The notes under the pieces were generated by a model. It was given only the letters and a program-made list of their open reading frames with translations. It made no database searches and was not told the origin of the DNA. Source: Rouxiella silvae (lineage in GTDB: Bacteria > Pseudomonadota > Gammaproteobacteria > Enterobacterales > Enterobacteriaceae). Taken from it: a DNA stretch of 64,000 bases. Positions 37,760-46,295 of this stretch are shown piece by piece. Numbering within the stretch: the stretch's first letter is position 1; every line of letters begins with the position of its first letter. The DNA is taken from positions 29,049 to 93,048 of the forward strand of contig NZ_MRWD01000015.1 of NCBI RefSeq assembly GCF_002093625.1. Reading direction: 5' to 3'. The translations under genes were made by a program, and so were the position numbers.

Positions 37760-38413
37760 TCAGGACAAATACGCCGCGCTGTGAAAATCAATCTCCCACT
37801 GCAATACTTGTGCATATAAACCTGAAAGCTGGACCTGCTGTGCTTCGCCGAGAGTGGCCGCGCACTTATCCAACTCGACCTTCAACCAGCTGGCCTGATT
37901 GATGAAGGTTTCCTCGGCGTGCATCACTACCCATTCCTTAACGTCGGCATCGGCAATTTCTGCCTGACTCACCCGCTTGCACCAATGGTAATACATCCAT
38001 TCTGCGCCAAACATCAGCGTGAGTATTTGTGCGTAGCTGCCCGTTTCGGCCACCCGCAGCATGCCCTGACTAAAGCGATAAACCTCGGGCGCGCCGCGCA
38101 CGTAACTTTCAGGAGTGACGGCTCTGTGCGCCATCACCCGTTCAAAATAGGCGATTTGCTCATTGGCCAGCGCGTCCAACACGCCAATCAACCAGCGGCG
38201 ATGGGTAATATCGGGTGCTTTAATAACGGCATACGAGAAAATTTCGATGGCGGTTGCCACAAAATCGCCCTCGAACACCAGATACTGATTGAACACTTTT
38301 GTCGGCAAAATGCCCTGCTCGATATCGGTAACAAAGCGGTGCTGCTGCATCGCCTGCCAAACACCCTGATTCTCGCTCAGTAAACGATCGGTGAAGCTTG
38401 GCTGCTGTGACAT
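37760..38413 (-). CDS. TenA-family protein lacking the usual catalytic cysteine
   Basis: The 217-residue all-helical protein matches TenA/thiaminase II (FNQYLVFEGDFV, EWMYYHWCKRV, HAEETFINQASWLK). In classical TenA the nucleophilic Cys lies in a PCxWxY-like stretch; here the corresponding stretch reads FGAEWMYY, with Ala at that position, as in the TenA_E class. So it probably hydrolyses an aminopyrimidine or other amide without the Cys, or binds a pathway compound. It is 3 bp downstream of the BtpA-like gene, in a two-gene operon inside an uncharacterised sugar-transport cluster, not with thiamine genes. Confidence 0.8.
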   Translation of the reverse strand: MSQQPSFTDRLLSENQGVWQAMQQHRFVTDIEQGILPTKVFNQYLVFEGDFVATAIEIFSYAVIKAPDITHRRWLIGVLDALANEQIAYFERVMAHRAVTPESYVRGAPEVYRFSQGMLRVAETGSYAQILTLMFGAEWMYYHWCKRVSQAEIADADVKEWVVMHAEETFINQASWLKVELDKCAATLGEAQQVQLSGLYAQVLQWEIDFHSAAYLS

Positions 38414-38416
38414 GAC

Positions 38417-39259
38417 TTATTCTCCGAGCTCGGCCTGAGCCACCGACATAAAGTGTTTAACTCTTTCCGGCTCAACCTGATTCCACCATACGCCGCCGTA
38501 TTTCAGAGTGCTGGCGACAATCACGCCCTGCGTACGCTGCAAAATTTGACAGATATTATCAGGGGTTACGCCTGAACCCACCAGCAACGGCAGTGAGGTG
38601 GCGGCACGTATTTCGTCAATCTCATCCATAGTGGCGCTGTCACCGGTGCGCTGGCCGGTGGCAATAACCGCATCTGCCTGGAAAAAATCTACGTCGCGGG
38701 TCAGTTCGGTGATTGTGCGGTCAGCGACAATGGCGTGGCTACCGTGTTTAACGTGGCTGTCGGCAAAGACTTTAATATGTTCGGCCCGCAGTTGGGCGCG
38801 ATAGCGCAGCGCTTTTGCCGCCGCACCCTCAATGAAACCTTCGTTAGCGATATAGGCATTAGCCCACTGGTTTACACGAACAAAATCAGCGCCACCTGCC
38901 AGCGCAGTAGCCAACGCGGGAATAGCCGCATTCGCCAATACGTTAATGCCCAGCGGACAGCCAAACTCTTTTTTAATCCTGTCGGTAATCACTGACATAA
39001 ACGCCGCAGTTTCATAACCGATATCTTCCGGTTTAGAAAAAGGAACATCACCGTGATTTTCGATAATTAATCCGTGAACCCCCCCGGACAAATAAGCCTG
39101 CGCATCACTTAGGGCAACATCCATTATTTGGTTAATCGATTTTCCGCGATAATTAGGCGAGCCAGGAAAAGGCTCGCAGTGCACTACACCAATTATTGCT
39201 TTACTTCTTGAAAATATCTCTTGTATTGCACTGGTTTTTTCTGCTGATATAGACGCCAT
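38417..39259 (-). CDS. BtpA/SgcQ family TIM-barrel protein
   Basis: The 280-residue protein matches the BtpA family: AIIGVVHCEPFPGSPNYRG at the N-terminus, LIIENHGDVPF, and LLVGSGVTPDNICQIL. Members include SgcQ of an E. coli sugar cluster and BtpA, linked to photosystem assembly; the enzymatic activity is not settled. ATG 39259 follows GAGGAG; an upstream ATG at 39292 would overlap the divergent kinase gene. Together with the kinase, TenA-like and ABC genes it suggests processing of a phosphorylated sugar or N-glycoside. Confidence 0.85.
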   Translation of the reverse strand: MASISAEKTSAIQEIFSRSKAIIGVVHCEPFPGSPNYRGKSINQIMDVALSDAQAYLSGGVHGLIIENHGDVPFSKPEDIGYETAAFMSVITDRIKKEFGCPLGINVLANAAIPALATALAGGADFVRVNQWANAYIANEGFIEGAAAKALRYRAQLRAEHIKVFADSHVKHGSHAIVADRTITELTRDVDFFQADAVIATGQRTGDSATMDEIDEIRAATSLPLLVGSGVTPDNICQILQRTQGVIVASTLKYGGVWWNQVEPERVKHFMSVAQAELGE

Positions 39260-39286
39260 TGTATTACTCTCCTCAAGGAATATATT

Positions 39287-40183
39287 ATGCAAGTCTTCGT
39301 TATCGGCAACATCAGTGTTGACGAAACCTATTTAATTAATGATTTACCGCAAAAAGGATCGTCTATTCACGGTGCTAAAACCCATCAAGACCTTGGTGGA
39401 AAAGGGGCCAATCAGGCAATTATCCTTTCGCGCTGTGGCATTAACACGATCCTAATTGCCGCCATTGGCAATGATAACCAAGGCCATTGGTGTAAGGAAA
39501 AAATAGAGCAAGAGCGTCTTACTTTACGGCCAAACTCACCCAGAGATTGTCGAACCGACACCTCACTAATATTAAACTGCGCCGACGGAGATAATGCTAA
39601 CATCACCACCACCACTGCCGCTGATGCATTATCAATTAATGATATCGAGCAAGAATTGTTATTATCCAAACCCGGCGACGTGGTATTACAACAGGGAAAC
39701 TTTAGCCATCAAAAAACGGAGGCTATTTTTAGCCTTGCCCGGCAGAAAGGGCTGACTACTGTATTTAACCCTTCGCCGGTAAAAGACACCTTTGCTGAAC
39801 TGCTGCCGTTGATTGACATCCTAGTCGTCAATCAGCTCGAAGCACAGCGGCTCGGCCACGCAGACGATATTCTGCTTGCCGCCCACGCGCTACTCAATGC
39901 AGGCGTGGGACAGGCCGTGGTTACCCTTGGCGCAGAAGGCTCAATGCTGCTCAATGCCACAGGTGTCACGCGCGTCGCCGCAGAGCCGGTAAGCGTTAAA
40001 GATACCACCGGCGCCGGTGACACTTTTCTCGCGGTGATGCTCGCCTCTTCGCTGCTGCGCCAATCGCCCCTCACCGCCGCAGACCTGCACCGTGCGGCAC
40101 GGGCTTCCTCTATTACCATCGGCAGAACCGGGACCCTGAGCGCCTTCCCCACGCAAATCGAACTTGTACAAATACTTAAATAA
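39287..40183 (+). CDS. Ribokinase-like PfkB-family sugar kinase
   Basis: The 298-residue protein has both PfkB signatures: GGKGANQAIILSRCG near residue 35 and DTTGAGDTFLAVML near residue 240. It is closest in pattern to ribokinase and would phosphorylate the imported pentose-like or nucleoside-like compound. ATG 39287 is only 27 bp from the start of the divergent BtpA-like gene, so its promoter must overlap that gene's 5' region. Confidence 0.88.
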   Translation: MQVFVIGNISVDETYLINDLPQKGSSIHGAKTHQDLGGKGANQAIILSRCGINTILIAAIGNDNQGHWCKEKIEQERLTLRPNSPRDCRTDTSLILNCADGDNANITTTTAADALSINDIEQELLLSKPGDVVLQQGNFSHQKTEAIFSLARQKGLTTVFNPSPVKDTFAELLPLIDILVVNQLEAQRLGHADDILLAAHALLNAGVGQAVVTLGAEGSMLLNATGVTRVAAEPVSVKDTTGAGDTFLAVMLASSLLRQSPLTAADLHRAARASSITIGRTGTLSAFPTQIELVQILK

Positions 40184-40241
40184 TGACCGGGCTGCACTCG
40201 CCCTTCCAAGCAGCAGCGAGGCAGCATCGCCGCGGCAGCCT

Positions 40242-40489
40242 CAATTAACCTCATAATTACCCTAAGTCATTGCGGTGGCAGCAAGGCGGCCAGTAAGTTA
40301 ATCCCCAGGAGCTTACACAGGTAAGTGACTGGGGTTAACGAATGCAGCCAACGCCGCTGCAGCCGCAATTAACCTCATAATTACCCTAAGTCATTGCGGT
40401 GGCAGCAAGGCGGCCAGTAAGTTAATCCCCAAGAGCTTACACAGGTAAGTGACTGGGGTTAACGAATGCAGCCAACGCCGCTGCAGCCG
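40242..40489. repeat. Two tandem copies of a 124-bp palindromic intergenic repeat
   Basis: Copy 1 (40242-40365) and copy 2 (40366-40489) are direct repeats with one difference seen (CCCCAGGAGC versus CCCCAAGAGC). Each contains inverted segments (AGTTAATCCCC ... GGGGTTAAC and AGTCA...GTGACT), so each can fold as a long hairpin. The unit resembles Yersinia/Serratia-type palindromic elements. It separates the convergent kinase and binding-protein genes and accounts for nearly the whole 325-bp gap 40184-40508. Confidence 0.85.
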
Positions 40490-40508
40490 AAATGACGACG
40501 GGTAATTT

Positions 40509-41486
40509 TTATTTAAACTCAGCGCGAAACTTATCTACGTTTGCCTTGGTGACCACAGTGGCCGGTACCAAAATCACTTTATTTACAGTTTGTCCTGCGA
40601 CGACTTTATTCAGCGCTTTGACGGCTTCAACGCCCATGTTTAGCGGGTCTTGTTGCAATACGGCGGTGACGTAGCCCTGGTCTATGCCTGAGATCGCCTT
40701 AGAGGTCAGGTCCCAACCAAAGACCTTAATGTCTTTCTGACGGCCCTGATTCTCAACGGCGGCGATGGCACCCAGCAGTGCTGGCTCTCCGGTGGCATAA
40801 ATTGCGGTCATGCTCGGGTTGCCGGTAATTAAGTTTTCAGCCGCCGTTAAGGCATTGTCCTGAATATTTTGCCCATCAACCACGCCAACGACGCTAATGC
40901 CGCTGTGACCCTTAAGCGTATTTTCAAAACCCTTTTGGCGGTCGTTCTGAATCGCTGAGTTTAACGCGCCGACGATCCCAACTTTGGCTTTATCGCCCAT
41001 ATTCTTTTTGACATAATCGGTAAAGTAGTTACCCAATATTTCGCCGCCTTTAATATTATCGACGCCAACCTGCGCCTTCTGCTGGCCCGCTGGCAATACG
41101 GCATCAATCGCAATCACCGGTATATTTTTGGCTGCCGCTTCGGCAATGGCAGGCATAATTCCGTTAACGTCGATGGCATCAACCATAATCCCTTTCACGC
41201 CCTGCTGGATATAATTTTCAATCGCATCATTTTGCGCAACGGGATTATCATTGGCATTAAATATAATCAGCTTGGCCCCAGACTTTTTGGCTTCTTCGGC
41301 GGCCCCTTTATTCATCTGATTAAAAAACAGTGCCTGCTGGTTAATTTGCACCATCGCATAGGTCGGTGCTTCTTTCGCCCAAACACTGCTTGAAAATAAT
41401 AGGCTCAACGTCATTGCTGCCAGTGTCGAACGCGCGAATTTATTCATCTGCACTGCAACATTTTTCTTACCGGTGTTGGTCAACAT
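40509..41486 (-). CDS. Sugar ABC transporter periplasmic binding protein (RbsB/FrcB-like)
   Basis: The 325-residue protein has a signal peptide (ARSTLAAMTLSLLFSSSVWA) and a family-1 sugar-binding fold: DNPVAQNDAIENYIQQGVKGIMVDAIDVNG, then VGIVGALNSAIQNDRQKGF. ATG 41486 follows AGGA; the internal ATG 41447 would start a shorter signal peptide. It is transcribed away from the LacI gene and apart from its permease and ATPase, but no other partner is near, so it most likely serves the 43.4-45.2 kb transporter. Confidence 0.9.
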   Translation of the reverse strand: MLTNTGKKNVAVQMNKFARSTLAAMTLSLLFSSSVWAKEAPTYAMVQINQQALFFNQMNKGAAEEAKKSGAKLIIFNANDNPVAQNDAIENYIQQGVKGIMVDAIDVNGIMPAIAEAAAKNIPVIAIDAVLPAGQQKAQVGVDNIKGGEILGNYFTDYVKKNMGDKAKVGIVGALNSAIQNDRQKGFENTLKGHSGISVVGVVDGQNIQDNALTAAENLITGNPSMTAIYATGEPALLGAIAAVENQGRQKDIKVFGWDLTSKAISGIDQGYVTAVLQQDPLNMGVEAVKALNKVVAGQTVNKVILVPATVVTKANVDKFRAEFK

Positions 41487-41896
41487 AATGACATCCTATA
41501 AAATAAGAGAGGACAATAAGAAATACCAGCAGGCATAGCCAAAGGAATTCGCGCAGAAAAAATCGGCGCAATTCCCGTGACATGGACCTGTCAGGGTTAT
41601 TTTTGGGCGGATCAGATATCAGAATTTACGGCGAAGAATTCGAAGAGTGACGTTCCAAACGACGCTTTTTCGATAAAACGGTAATGCGGGTAAACTGTCA
41701 ATTACAATTAATCGGCCGAGATAAATTGTCAAGTATAAAATTTCAGCCGTGTTCTTGGTTGGTGACAAAAAGTCCGTGACAGTGGCAAGAAATGACCCGC
41801 TGTCGTTGCGTTTGGCATATGCTGTCTTGATGTCGCCCGTAGAGTCAATTAGCCTAGTTGATATAGGCCCATCCGCCAGGACAGCAGAGAGAAATT
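41487..41896. other. Divergent control region between binding protein and LacI regulator
   Basis: The 410 bases hold no convincing ORF. It must contain the promoters for the binding-protein gene and for the LacI regulator. A half-site-like GGGTAAACT (41688-41696) resembles one arm of the perfect palindrome at 43238, but no second arm is clear. Confidence 0.5.
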
Positions 41897-42919
41897 ATGG
41901 CCACTAAACGGGTAGTGTTATCCGACGTTGCACAAATGGCGGGGCTTTCCAAAGCCACCGTATCACGATATCTCAACAACAGCATTGTGCTGCCACAGCA
42001 AACGGTGGAGCGCATTGAACACGCAATCAACACTCTAGGTTATCGAGCCAATAGCCTTGCGCGACGTTTGAGCATGGGCGGCAGTGAAACTATTGGTTTA
42101 GTATTGCCTGATATTGCCAACCCGTTCTTCGCCGAACTGGCTGATGCGGCTGAAGAGGCGGCATCTGAACACAAATACAGCCTGGTGCTGTGCGTTACGC
42201 GAAATAATCTCGAGAAAGAGTGCCAGTTTATCCGCTGGCTCGACACTCGCCAGGTCGACGGCCTGCTCTTTACCACCAATCGCCCTGATAATGGCCAGCT
42301 CTGCCTTGAGCTAAAAGGCCAGCGCCATGTGGTGCTGATTGATGAAGATGTGCCGGGCTGCGACGTGCCCAAGGTATTTTCTGACAACGTGCACGGTGGC
42401 GAACTCGCCACCCAGGCGTTAATCGACGCGGGACATCGTCACATTGCGTTTGTCGGTGGCCCGGACGAGTTGATGAGCGTGCGCGAAAGGCATCAGGGTT
42501 ATCGACAGGCATTGGTAAAAAGTGGCATAAGTTACGACCCGGCGTTAGTGCTGTATGGCGATTATGATCGCGGTTTTGGCCGACTGGCGCTAGAAACGCT
42601 GCTTGCCTTGCCTACTCCGCCGAGCGCAATTTTCGCCGCCAGTGATTATCTGGCACTTGGTTTACTTGACGGCGTGCGCGCCAACGGCCTAAGCGTACCG
42701 GATTCACTGTCGCTGGTCGGTTTTGATGACGCAATTTATTCAGACCTGATCACTCCCCGGCTGTCTACCATTCGCCAGTCCGCACGCGAGCTTGGGCGAA
42801 CGGCGGTTGAAACACTGGTCAAACTGCTTAACGATGACGAAAACGTCAGTCGCGTATCGAGAATTCCCGTCGAGTTAATCTCCAGAGATTCAGTGGCTCA
42901 CTGGCGAGCGAAACCTTGA
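41897..42919 (+). CDS. LacI-family transcriptional regulator
   Basis: The 340-residue protein has the LacI helix-turn-helix and hinge: VVLSDVAQMAGLSKATVSRY and AINTLGYRANSLARRL, then a periplasmic-binding-like effector domain starting IGLVLPDIANPFF. It sits between the sugar-binding protein gene and the ATPase/permease genes and is their likely regulator; the CG-centred palindrome at 43238 is the best operator candidate. Confidence 0.93.
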   Translation: MATKRVVLSDVAQMAGLSKATVSRYLNNSIVLPQQTVERIEHAINTLGYRANSLARRLSMGGSETIGLVLPDIANPFFAELADAAEEAASEHKYSLVLCVTRNNLEKECQFIRWLDTRQVDGLLFTTNRPDNGQLCLELKGQRHVVLIDEDVPGCDVPKVFSDNVHGGELATQALIDAGHRHIAFVGGPDELMSVRERHQGYRQALVKSGISYDPALVLYGDYDRGFGRLALETLLALPTPPSAIFAASDYLALGLLDGVRANGLSVPDSLSLVGFDDAIYSDLITPRLSTIRQSARELGRTAVETLVKLLNDDENVSRVSRIPVELISRDSVAHWRAKP

Positions 42920-43009
42920 CAACGCTGCCCCACGACGGCGCTATTGCACCGTTTTAGAGCAGCTTATTTTTTGTACGCCCTCACTTGGGTAGCATTTTTA
43001 CAAAACCAA

Positions 43010-43048
43010 TTGTGAAAAATATGGCTCAGCGTAAAATATTTTTCACAA
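43010..43048. promoter_or_regulatory. 13-bp perfect inverted repeat after the LacI gene
   Basis: TTGTGAAAAATAT and ATATTTTTCACAA are separated by 13 bases. It lies 90 bp after the LacI stop and 83 bp before the sigma-54 element. It could be a terminator-like hairpin for the LacI gene or a binding site for a dimeric activator; the arms include TGTGA/TCACA, but the spacing is wrong for CRP. Confidence 0.5.
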
Positions 43049-43130
43049 GAATTAGCTCATTGTTTTTATTCAGTTTATTGCACAACCTTTTCCCAGCAAA
43101 TCCCCCCGCCAAACGACTTTTGTGCAAATA

Positions 43131-43147
43131 TTGGCACGCTTACTGCA
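43131..43147 (+). promoter_or_regulatory. Sigma-54 (RpoN) promoter candidate
   Basis: TTGGCACGCTTACTGCA matches the sigma-54 consensus at -24 (TGGCACG) and -12 (TGC), with exactly 10 bases between GG and GC. Transcription would start near 43158 and run into the ABC ATPase gene at 43363. Sigma-54 control usually means nitrogen limitation (NtrC) or a dedicated activator. Confidence 0.7.
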
Positions 43148-43237
43148 AATTCATTTTCGGCGATTCAGATATCCACACTCACTATTTTGTTAATCGGCTG
43201 AGCGGGAAAACAGGTCGCCGTTATTTTTGTCATTTGG

Positions 43238-43251
43238 GTAAACCGGTTTAC
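43238..43251 (+). promoter_or_regulatory. LacI-type operator candidate
   Basis: GTAAACCGGTTTAC is a perfect 14-bp palindrome with a central CG, the form typical of LacI/GalR-family sites. It lies downstream of the predicted sigma-54 start site, where a bound repressor could block elongation, or it may overlap an unrecognised sigma-70 promoter. Confidence 0.7.
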
Positions 43252-43362
43252 AAGGAAAGAAAAATCGGAAATGACCAGTAACGGCAAATCTGTTGTATAC
43301 AGACACGGTGGTACGTTCACCGAATGTGCGACCCGCCATCCCCTTTGTGATGGAGCAGATTT

Positions 43363-44154
43363 ATGTCAAGAGACCTTGCAGGCACACCCAGGGTGGAGAT
43401 GATTAATATCACCAAAACCTATGGTTCGATCCGCTCTCTTCGCGGCGTTAACTTAAGCCTTGCTCCGGGAGAAGTGCTCGGGCTGGTAGGCGATAACGGA
43501 GCGGGTAAATCAACCTTAACCAAGATACTGGCCGGAGCCGTCGTGCCCAGCAGCGGAAAACTGTGCATCGATGGTGAAGAAGTTAATTTCAACAACCCTT
43601 CAGACGCGCGCCGCTGCCATATTGAAATGGTTTATCAGGACCTGTCGCTGTGCGATACGGTTAACGTGGCCGGTAACCTGTTCATGGGCCGTGAACCACA
43701 AACTCGCCTACTGGGCATTCCGTTTCTCGATGAGAAAAAAATGCACGAAGAGGCACGTGAAATGCTGAAAGGCTTGGGGATCTCGATCCCTGATACCCGT
43801 CTGCTGGTGCGTAATCTTTCAGGGGGGCAACGTCAAGCGATTGCCATTGCCCGCGCGGCCGCGTTTGAACCCAAAGTATTAATTATGGATGAACCCACCG
43901 CCGCACTGGCCGTTGCCGAAGTAGAAGCCGTGCTGGAGTTAATCAGACGCGTTAGTGCCCGTGGGGTCAGCGTAATACTGATAACCCATCGTCTACAGGA
44001 TCTGTTCCTGGTGTGCGACCGCATCATGGTGATGTACGAAGGCACCAACGTAGCCGAGCGAAAAATAGCAGACACCAGTTTATCTGACATCGTTAATCTG
44101 ATCGTCGGGCAAAAGTTCGAGGCACATTCGGCTCGTGAAACCGTTCATCACTGA
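43363..44154 (+). CDS. Sugar ABC transporter ATP-binding protein, single-domain (FrcA-like)
   Basis: The 263-residue ATPase has Walker A GDNGAGKST, signature LSGGQRQAIAIA, Walker B LIMDEPTAALAV and the H-loop LITHRL. It has one nucleotide-binding domain, unlike the two-domain RbsA (about 500 residues), and resembles FrcA-type transporters. ATG 43363 follows GGAG. It starts the operon ATPase-permease-phosphotriesterase-like-deacylase. Confidence 0.92.
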   Translation: MSRDLAGTPRVEMINITKTYGSIRSLRGVNLSLAPGEVLGLVGDNGAGKSTLTKILAGAVVPSSGKLCIDGEEVNFNNPSDARRCHIEMVYQDLSLCDTVNVAGNLFMGREPQTRLLGIPFLDEKKMHEEAREMLKGLGISIPDTRLLVRNLSGGQRQAIAIARAAAFEPKVLIMDEPTAALAVAEVEAVLELIRRVSARGVSVILITHRLQDLFLVCDRIMVMYEGTNVAERKIADTSLSDIVNLIVGQKFEAHSARETVHH

Positions 44155-44174
44155 GTCTTTCAAAAGGTAAGCCC

Positions 44175-45182
44175 ATGAGCATTATGAATATGTCCAGTCC
44201 ACGACTGATTAAACATTCGCTGTCGCGCCGCATTTTGCACAATCATTCCGGCGTGGTCAGCATTGCGGTTTTCTTTATCTTTTGCTGCGTAGTGTTCTCG
44301 TTTGCCACCGATGATTTTTTAAGCAAATACAACTGGTTGAATATACTGCGTCAGAGCGCGCCGTTACTGATTGTGGCGGCGGCGATGACGTTAGTTATCA
44401 CAACCGGTGGCATTGATTTATCCGTAGGCTCTACGCTGGCGCTGGTGGGCGCTCTTTCGGCGATTGCGCTTAACAACTGGGGATGGCCTTGGCCGGTGGT
44501 ACTGCTGGCGGGTCTGGCGCTCGGCGGACTGATCGGCGCCATTAATGGCTATTTTATTGCCTATGAAGGAATTCCTGCCTTCATCGTCACCCTTGCTACA
44601 TTAGCCGTTATTCGCGGCGTGGCGCTGCTGATGACCCAGGGATACTCCATTCCACTGCCCGCCGGGAGCGACTTTATTTGGCTCGGCCGCGCTTGGGTGC
44701 TAGGACTGCCGCTGCCGGCAATTCTTGGCGTGCTGGCGCTGGGGCTTGGCCACGTTTTGTTGAACCACACCCGTTTTGGCCGCTACGTGACTGCCATCGG
44801 TGCCAACGCTGAGGGCGTGCGCCGTGCAGGGGTCAATACTCGTTCAATCACCCTTTGGGTCTATGTGTTAAGCGGCATGTCTGCGGCGTTGGCCGGGATG
44901 ATTATTACCGCACGTCTTGGCAGCGGTTCATCAAATCAGGGTGAAGGTTTTGAGCTACAGGTGATTGCCGCCGTGGTATTGGGCAGCACCAGCCTGTTTG
45001 GTGGTTTTGGTACAATTATCGGCACCCTGCTTGGCGCGCTGTCGATTGCGGTGATTCAAAACGGGCTGATCCTCTCGCACATGTCGCCGTTTTATACTCA
45101 GATTGCCACCGGCCTGATCATTTTGCTGGCTATCTGGCTGAACACCCGCATCTTTAACCCGGTTCGAACGAGCAAGGGGTAG
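44175..45182 (+). CDS. Sugar ABC transporter permease, RbsC/FrcC type
   Basis: The 335-residue membrane protein has 8-10 hydrophobic segments and the RbsC motif TTGGIDLSVGSTLALVGALSA, plus GRYVTAIGANAEGVRRAGV. ATG 44175 follows AAGG; ATGs at 44184 and 44190 are alternatives. It is cotranscribed with the ATPase. Confidence 0.92.
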   Translation: MSIMNMSSPRLIKHSLSRRILHNHSGVVSIAVFFIFCCVVFSFATDDFLSKYNWLNILRQSAPLLIVAAAMTLVITTGGIDLSVGSTLALVGALSAIALNNWGWPWPVVLLAGLALGGLIGAINGYFIAYEGIPAFIVTLATLAVIRGVALLMTQGYSIPLPAGSDFIWLGRAWVLGLPLPAILGVLALGLGHVLLNHTRFGRYVTAIGANAEGVRRAGVNTRSITLWVYVLSGMSAALAGMIITARLGSGSSNQGEGFELQVIAAVVLGSTSLFGGFGTIIGTLLGALSIAVIQNGLILSHMSPFYTQIATGLIILLAIWLNTRIFNPVRTSKG

Positions 45183-45185
45183 TCA

Positions 45186-46271
45186 ATGAATAAGCATTCA
45201 ATATTCCGTCACGCCGACCCTTTCCCGCTGGGCGTTTCCAGCGGCTTTGTGAATACGGTTCTGGGGCCCATACCGGTGAGCGAGTTGGGCGTGACGTTAA
45301 TGCACGAACATATTTTGCTCGATGCGTCGGGAAAGTGGGTGGCGCCCTGCTGTTGCAGCGATCGCCACATTGCCGAGATGCCGGTAAAAATCGAAAATCT
45401 TGGCGAACTGTCGTTAAACCCGCTGGCCAGCCGCGATAACTGCCAACTTTTTGACGCTGATTTGGCTACCGAAGAGTTAATGAAATTTAAGGCTCAGGGC
45501 GGTCAAAGCGTGGTCGACCCGACTAATCTGGGCATTGGTCGTGACCCTAAAGCGCTACAGCGCATTTCACGCTTGACGGGCCTGAACATTATTATGGGCA
45601 CTGGCTTTTATCTCGAACCTTCTCATCCGGCCTATGTGAAAACGCATTCTCTGGAAACGCTGACCGAACAGATAATTTATGACGTTGGCGGTTTTGACGA
45701 CAAGCCGGAAGTTATTGCCGGACTCATTGGCGAGATTGGCGTTTCCAGCGCCTTTACCGCCAATGAAGAAAAATCGCTGCGCGCGGCTGCACGAGCCAGT
45801 GCCGCCACCGGCGTGCCGCTCGAGGTGCATTTACCCGGCTGGGAAAGGCTGGGTCATAAGGTACTGGACGTGCTGGCCGAAGAAGGCGCTGATCTTAATC
45901 ACACCGTGCTTTGCCATATGAATCCAAGCTTTGCCGACAAAAAATATCAACGCACGCTGGCAGAACGTGGCGCATTTTTAGAGTACGACATGATTGGCAT
46001 GAGCTATTTTTATGCCGATGAGAGCGCACAATCCCCCTCAGACGAAGAGAACGCCCGCGCTATTCGTGAGCTTATCGACGATGGTTTTATCAAACAGGTT
46101 TTACTTTCACAGGATGTATTTTTAAAAACCATGCTGACCCGTTTCGGCGGACACGGCTATGGTTATATTCTAAAGCACTTTGTTCCCCGCCTGCGCCGCC
46201 ACGGCGTCAGTGGAGAGCAGCTTGAGCAATTGCTGATTGGCAATCCACAGCGCGTTTTTAGCAACACTTGA
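45186..46271 (+). CDS. Phosphotriesterase-family metal hydrolase (PTE-like lactonase/PHP)
   Basis: The 361-residue TIM-barrel protein keeps the phosphotriesterase-family ligands: HxH in LMHEHILLD, Glu/Lys region GLIGEIGVSS, His in LEVHLPG, His in VLCHMNPS and Asp in LLSQDVFLK. The family includes lactonases, sugar-phosphate lactonases and aryldialkylphosphatase homologues. ATG 45186 follows AAGGGG and is 3 bp after the permease stop. Substrate is probably a lactone, amide or phosphoester formed from the imported compound; not established. Confidence 0.87.
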   Translation: MNKHSIFRHADPFPLGVSSGFVNTVLGPIPVSELGVTLMHEHILLDASGKWVAPCCCSDRHIAEMPVKIENLGELSLNPLASRDNCQLFDADLATEELMKFKAQGGQSVVDPTNLGIGRDPKALQRISRLTGLNIIMGTGFYLEPSHPAYVKTHSLETLTEQIIYDVGGFDDKPEVIAGLIGEIGVSSAFTANEEKSLRAAARASAATGVPLEVHLPGWERLGHKVLDVLAEEGADLNHTVLCHMNPSFADKKYQRTLAERGAFLEYDMIGMSYFYADESAQSPSDEENARAIRELIDDGFIKQVLLSQDVFLKTMLTRFGGHGYGYILKHFVPRLRRHGVSGEQLEQLLIGNPQRVFSNT

Positions 46272-46295
46272 TTATCACCAACACCAGGGAAATTC

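Larger units (their letters stand above)
42920..43362 (+). other. Long leader/control region before the sugar ABC ATPase gene
   Basis: The 443 bases hold three elements annotated separately: a 13-bp inverted repeat (43010-43048), a sigma-54-type promoter (43131-43147) and a perfect 14-bp palindrome (43238-43251). A 98-codon frame starting with TTG at 42985 crosses all of them, has poor coding character and is not called. Confidence 0.6.

Noticed and set aside
40184..40508. CRISPR-like array
   Set aside because: There are only two direct 124-bp copies, with no short repeat/spacer pattern; it is a palindromic intergenic element in tandem.
43010..43048. CRP-binding site in the inverted repeat
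   Set aside because: The TGTGA and TCACA arms are about 28 bases apart, while CRP needs a 6-base spacer.
42985..43281. 98-codon frame starting with TTG
   Set aside because: It has no ribosome site, a composition unlike neighbours, and overlaps a sigma-54 promoter, an inverted repeat and an operator palindrome.
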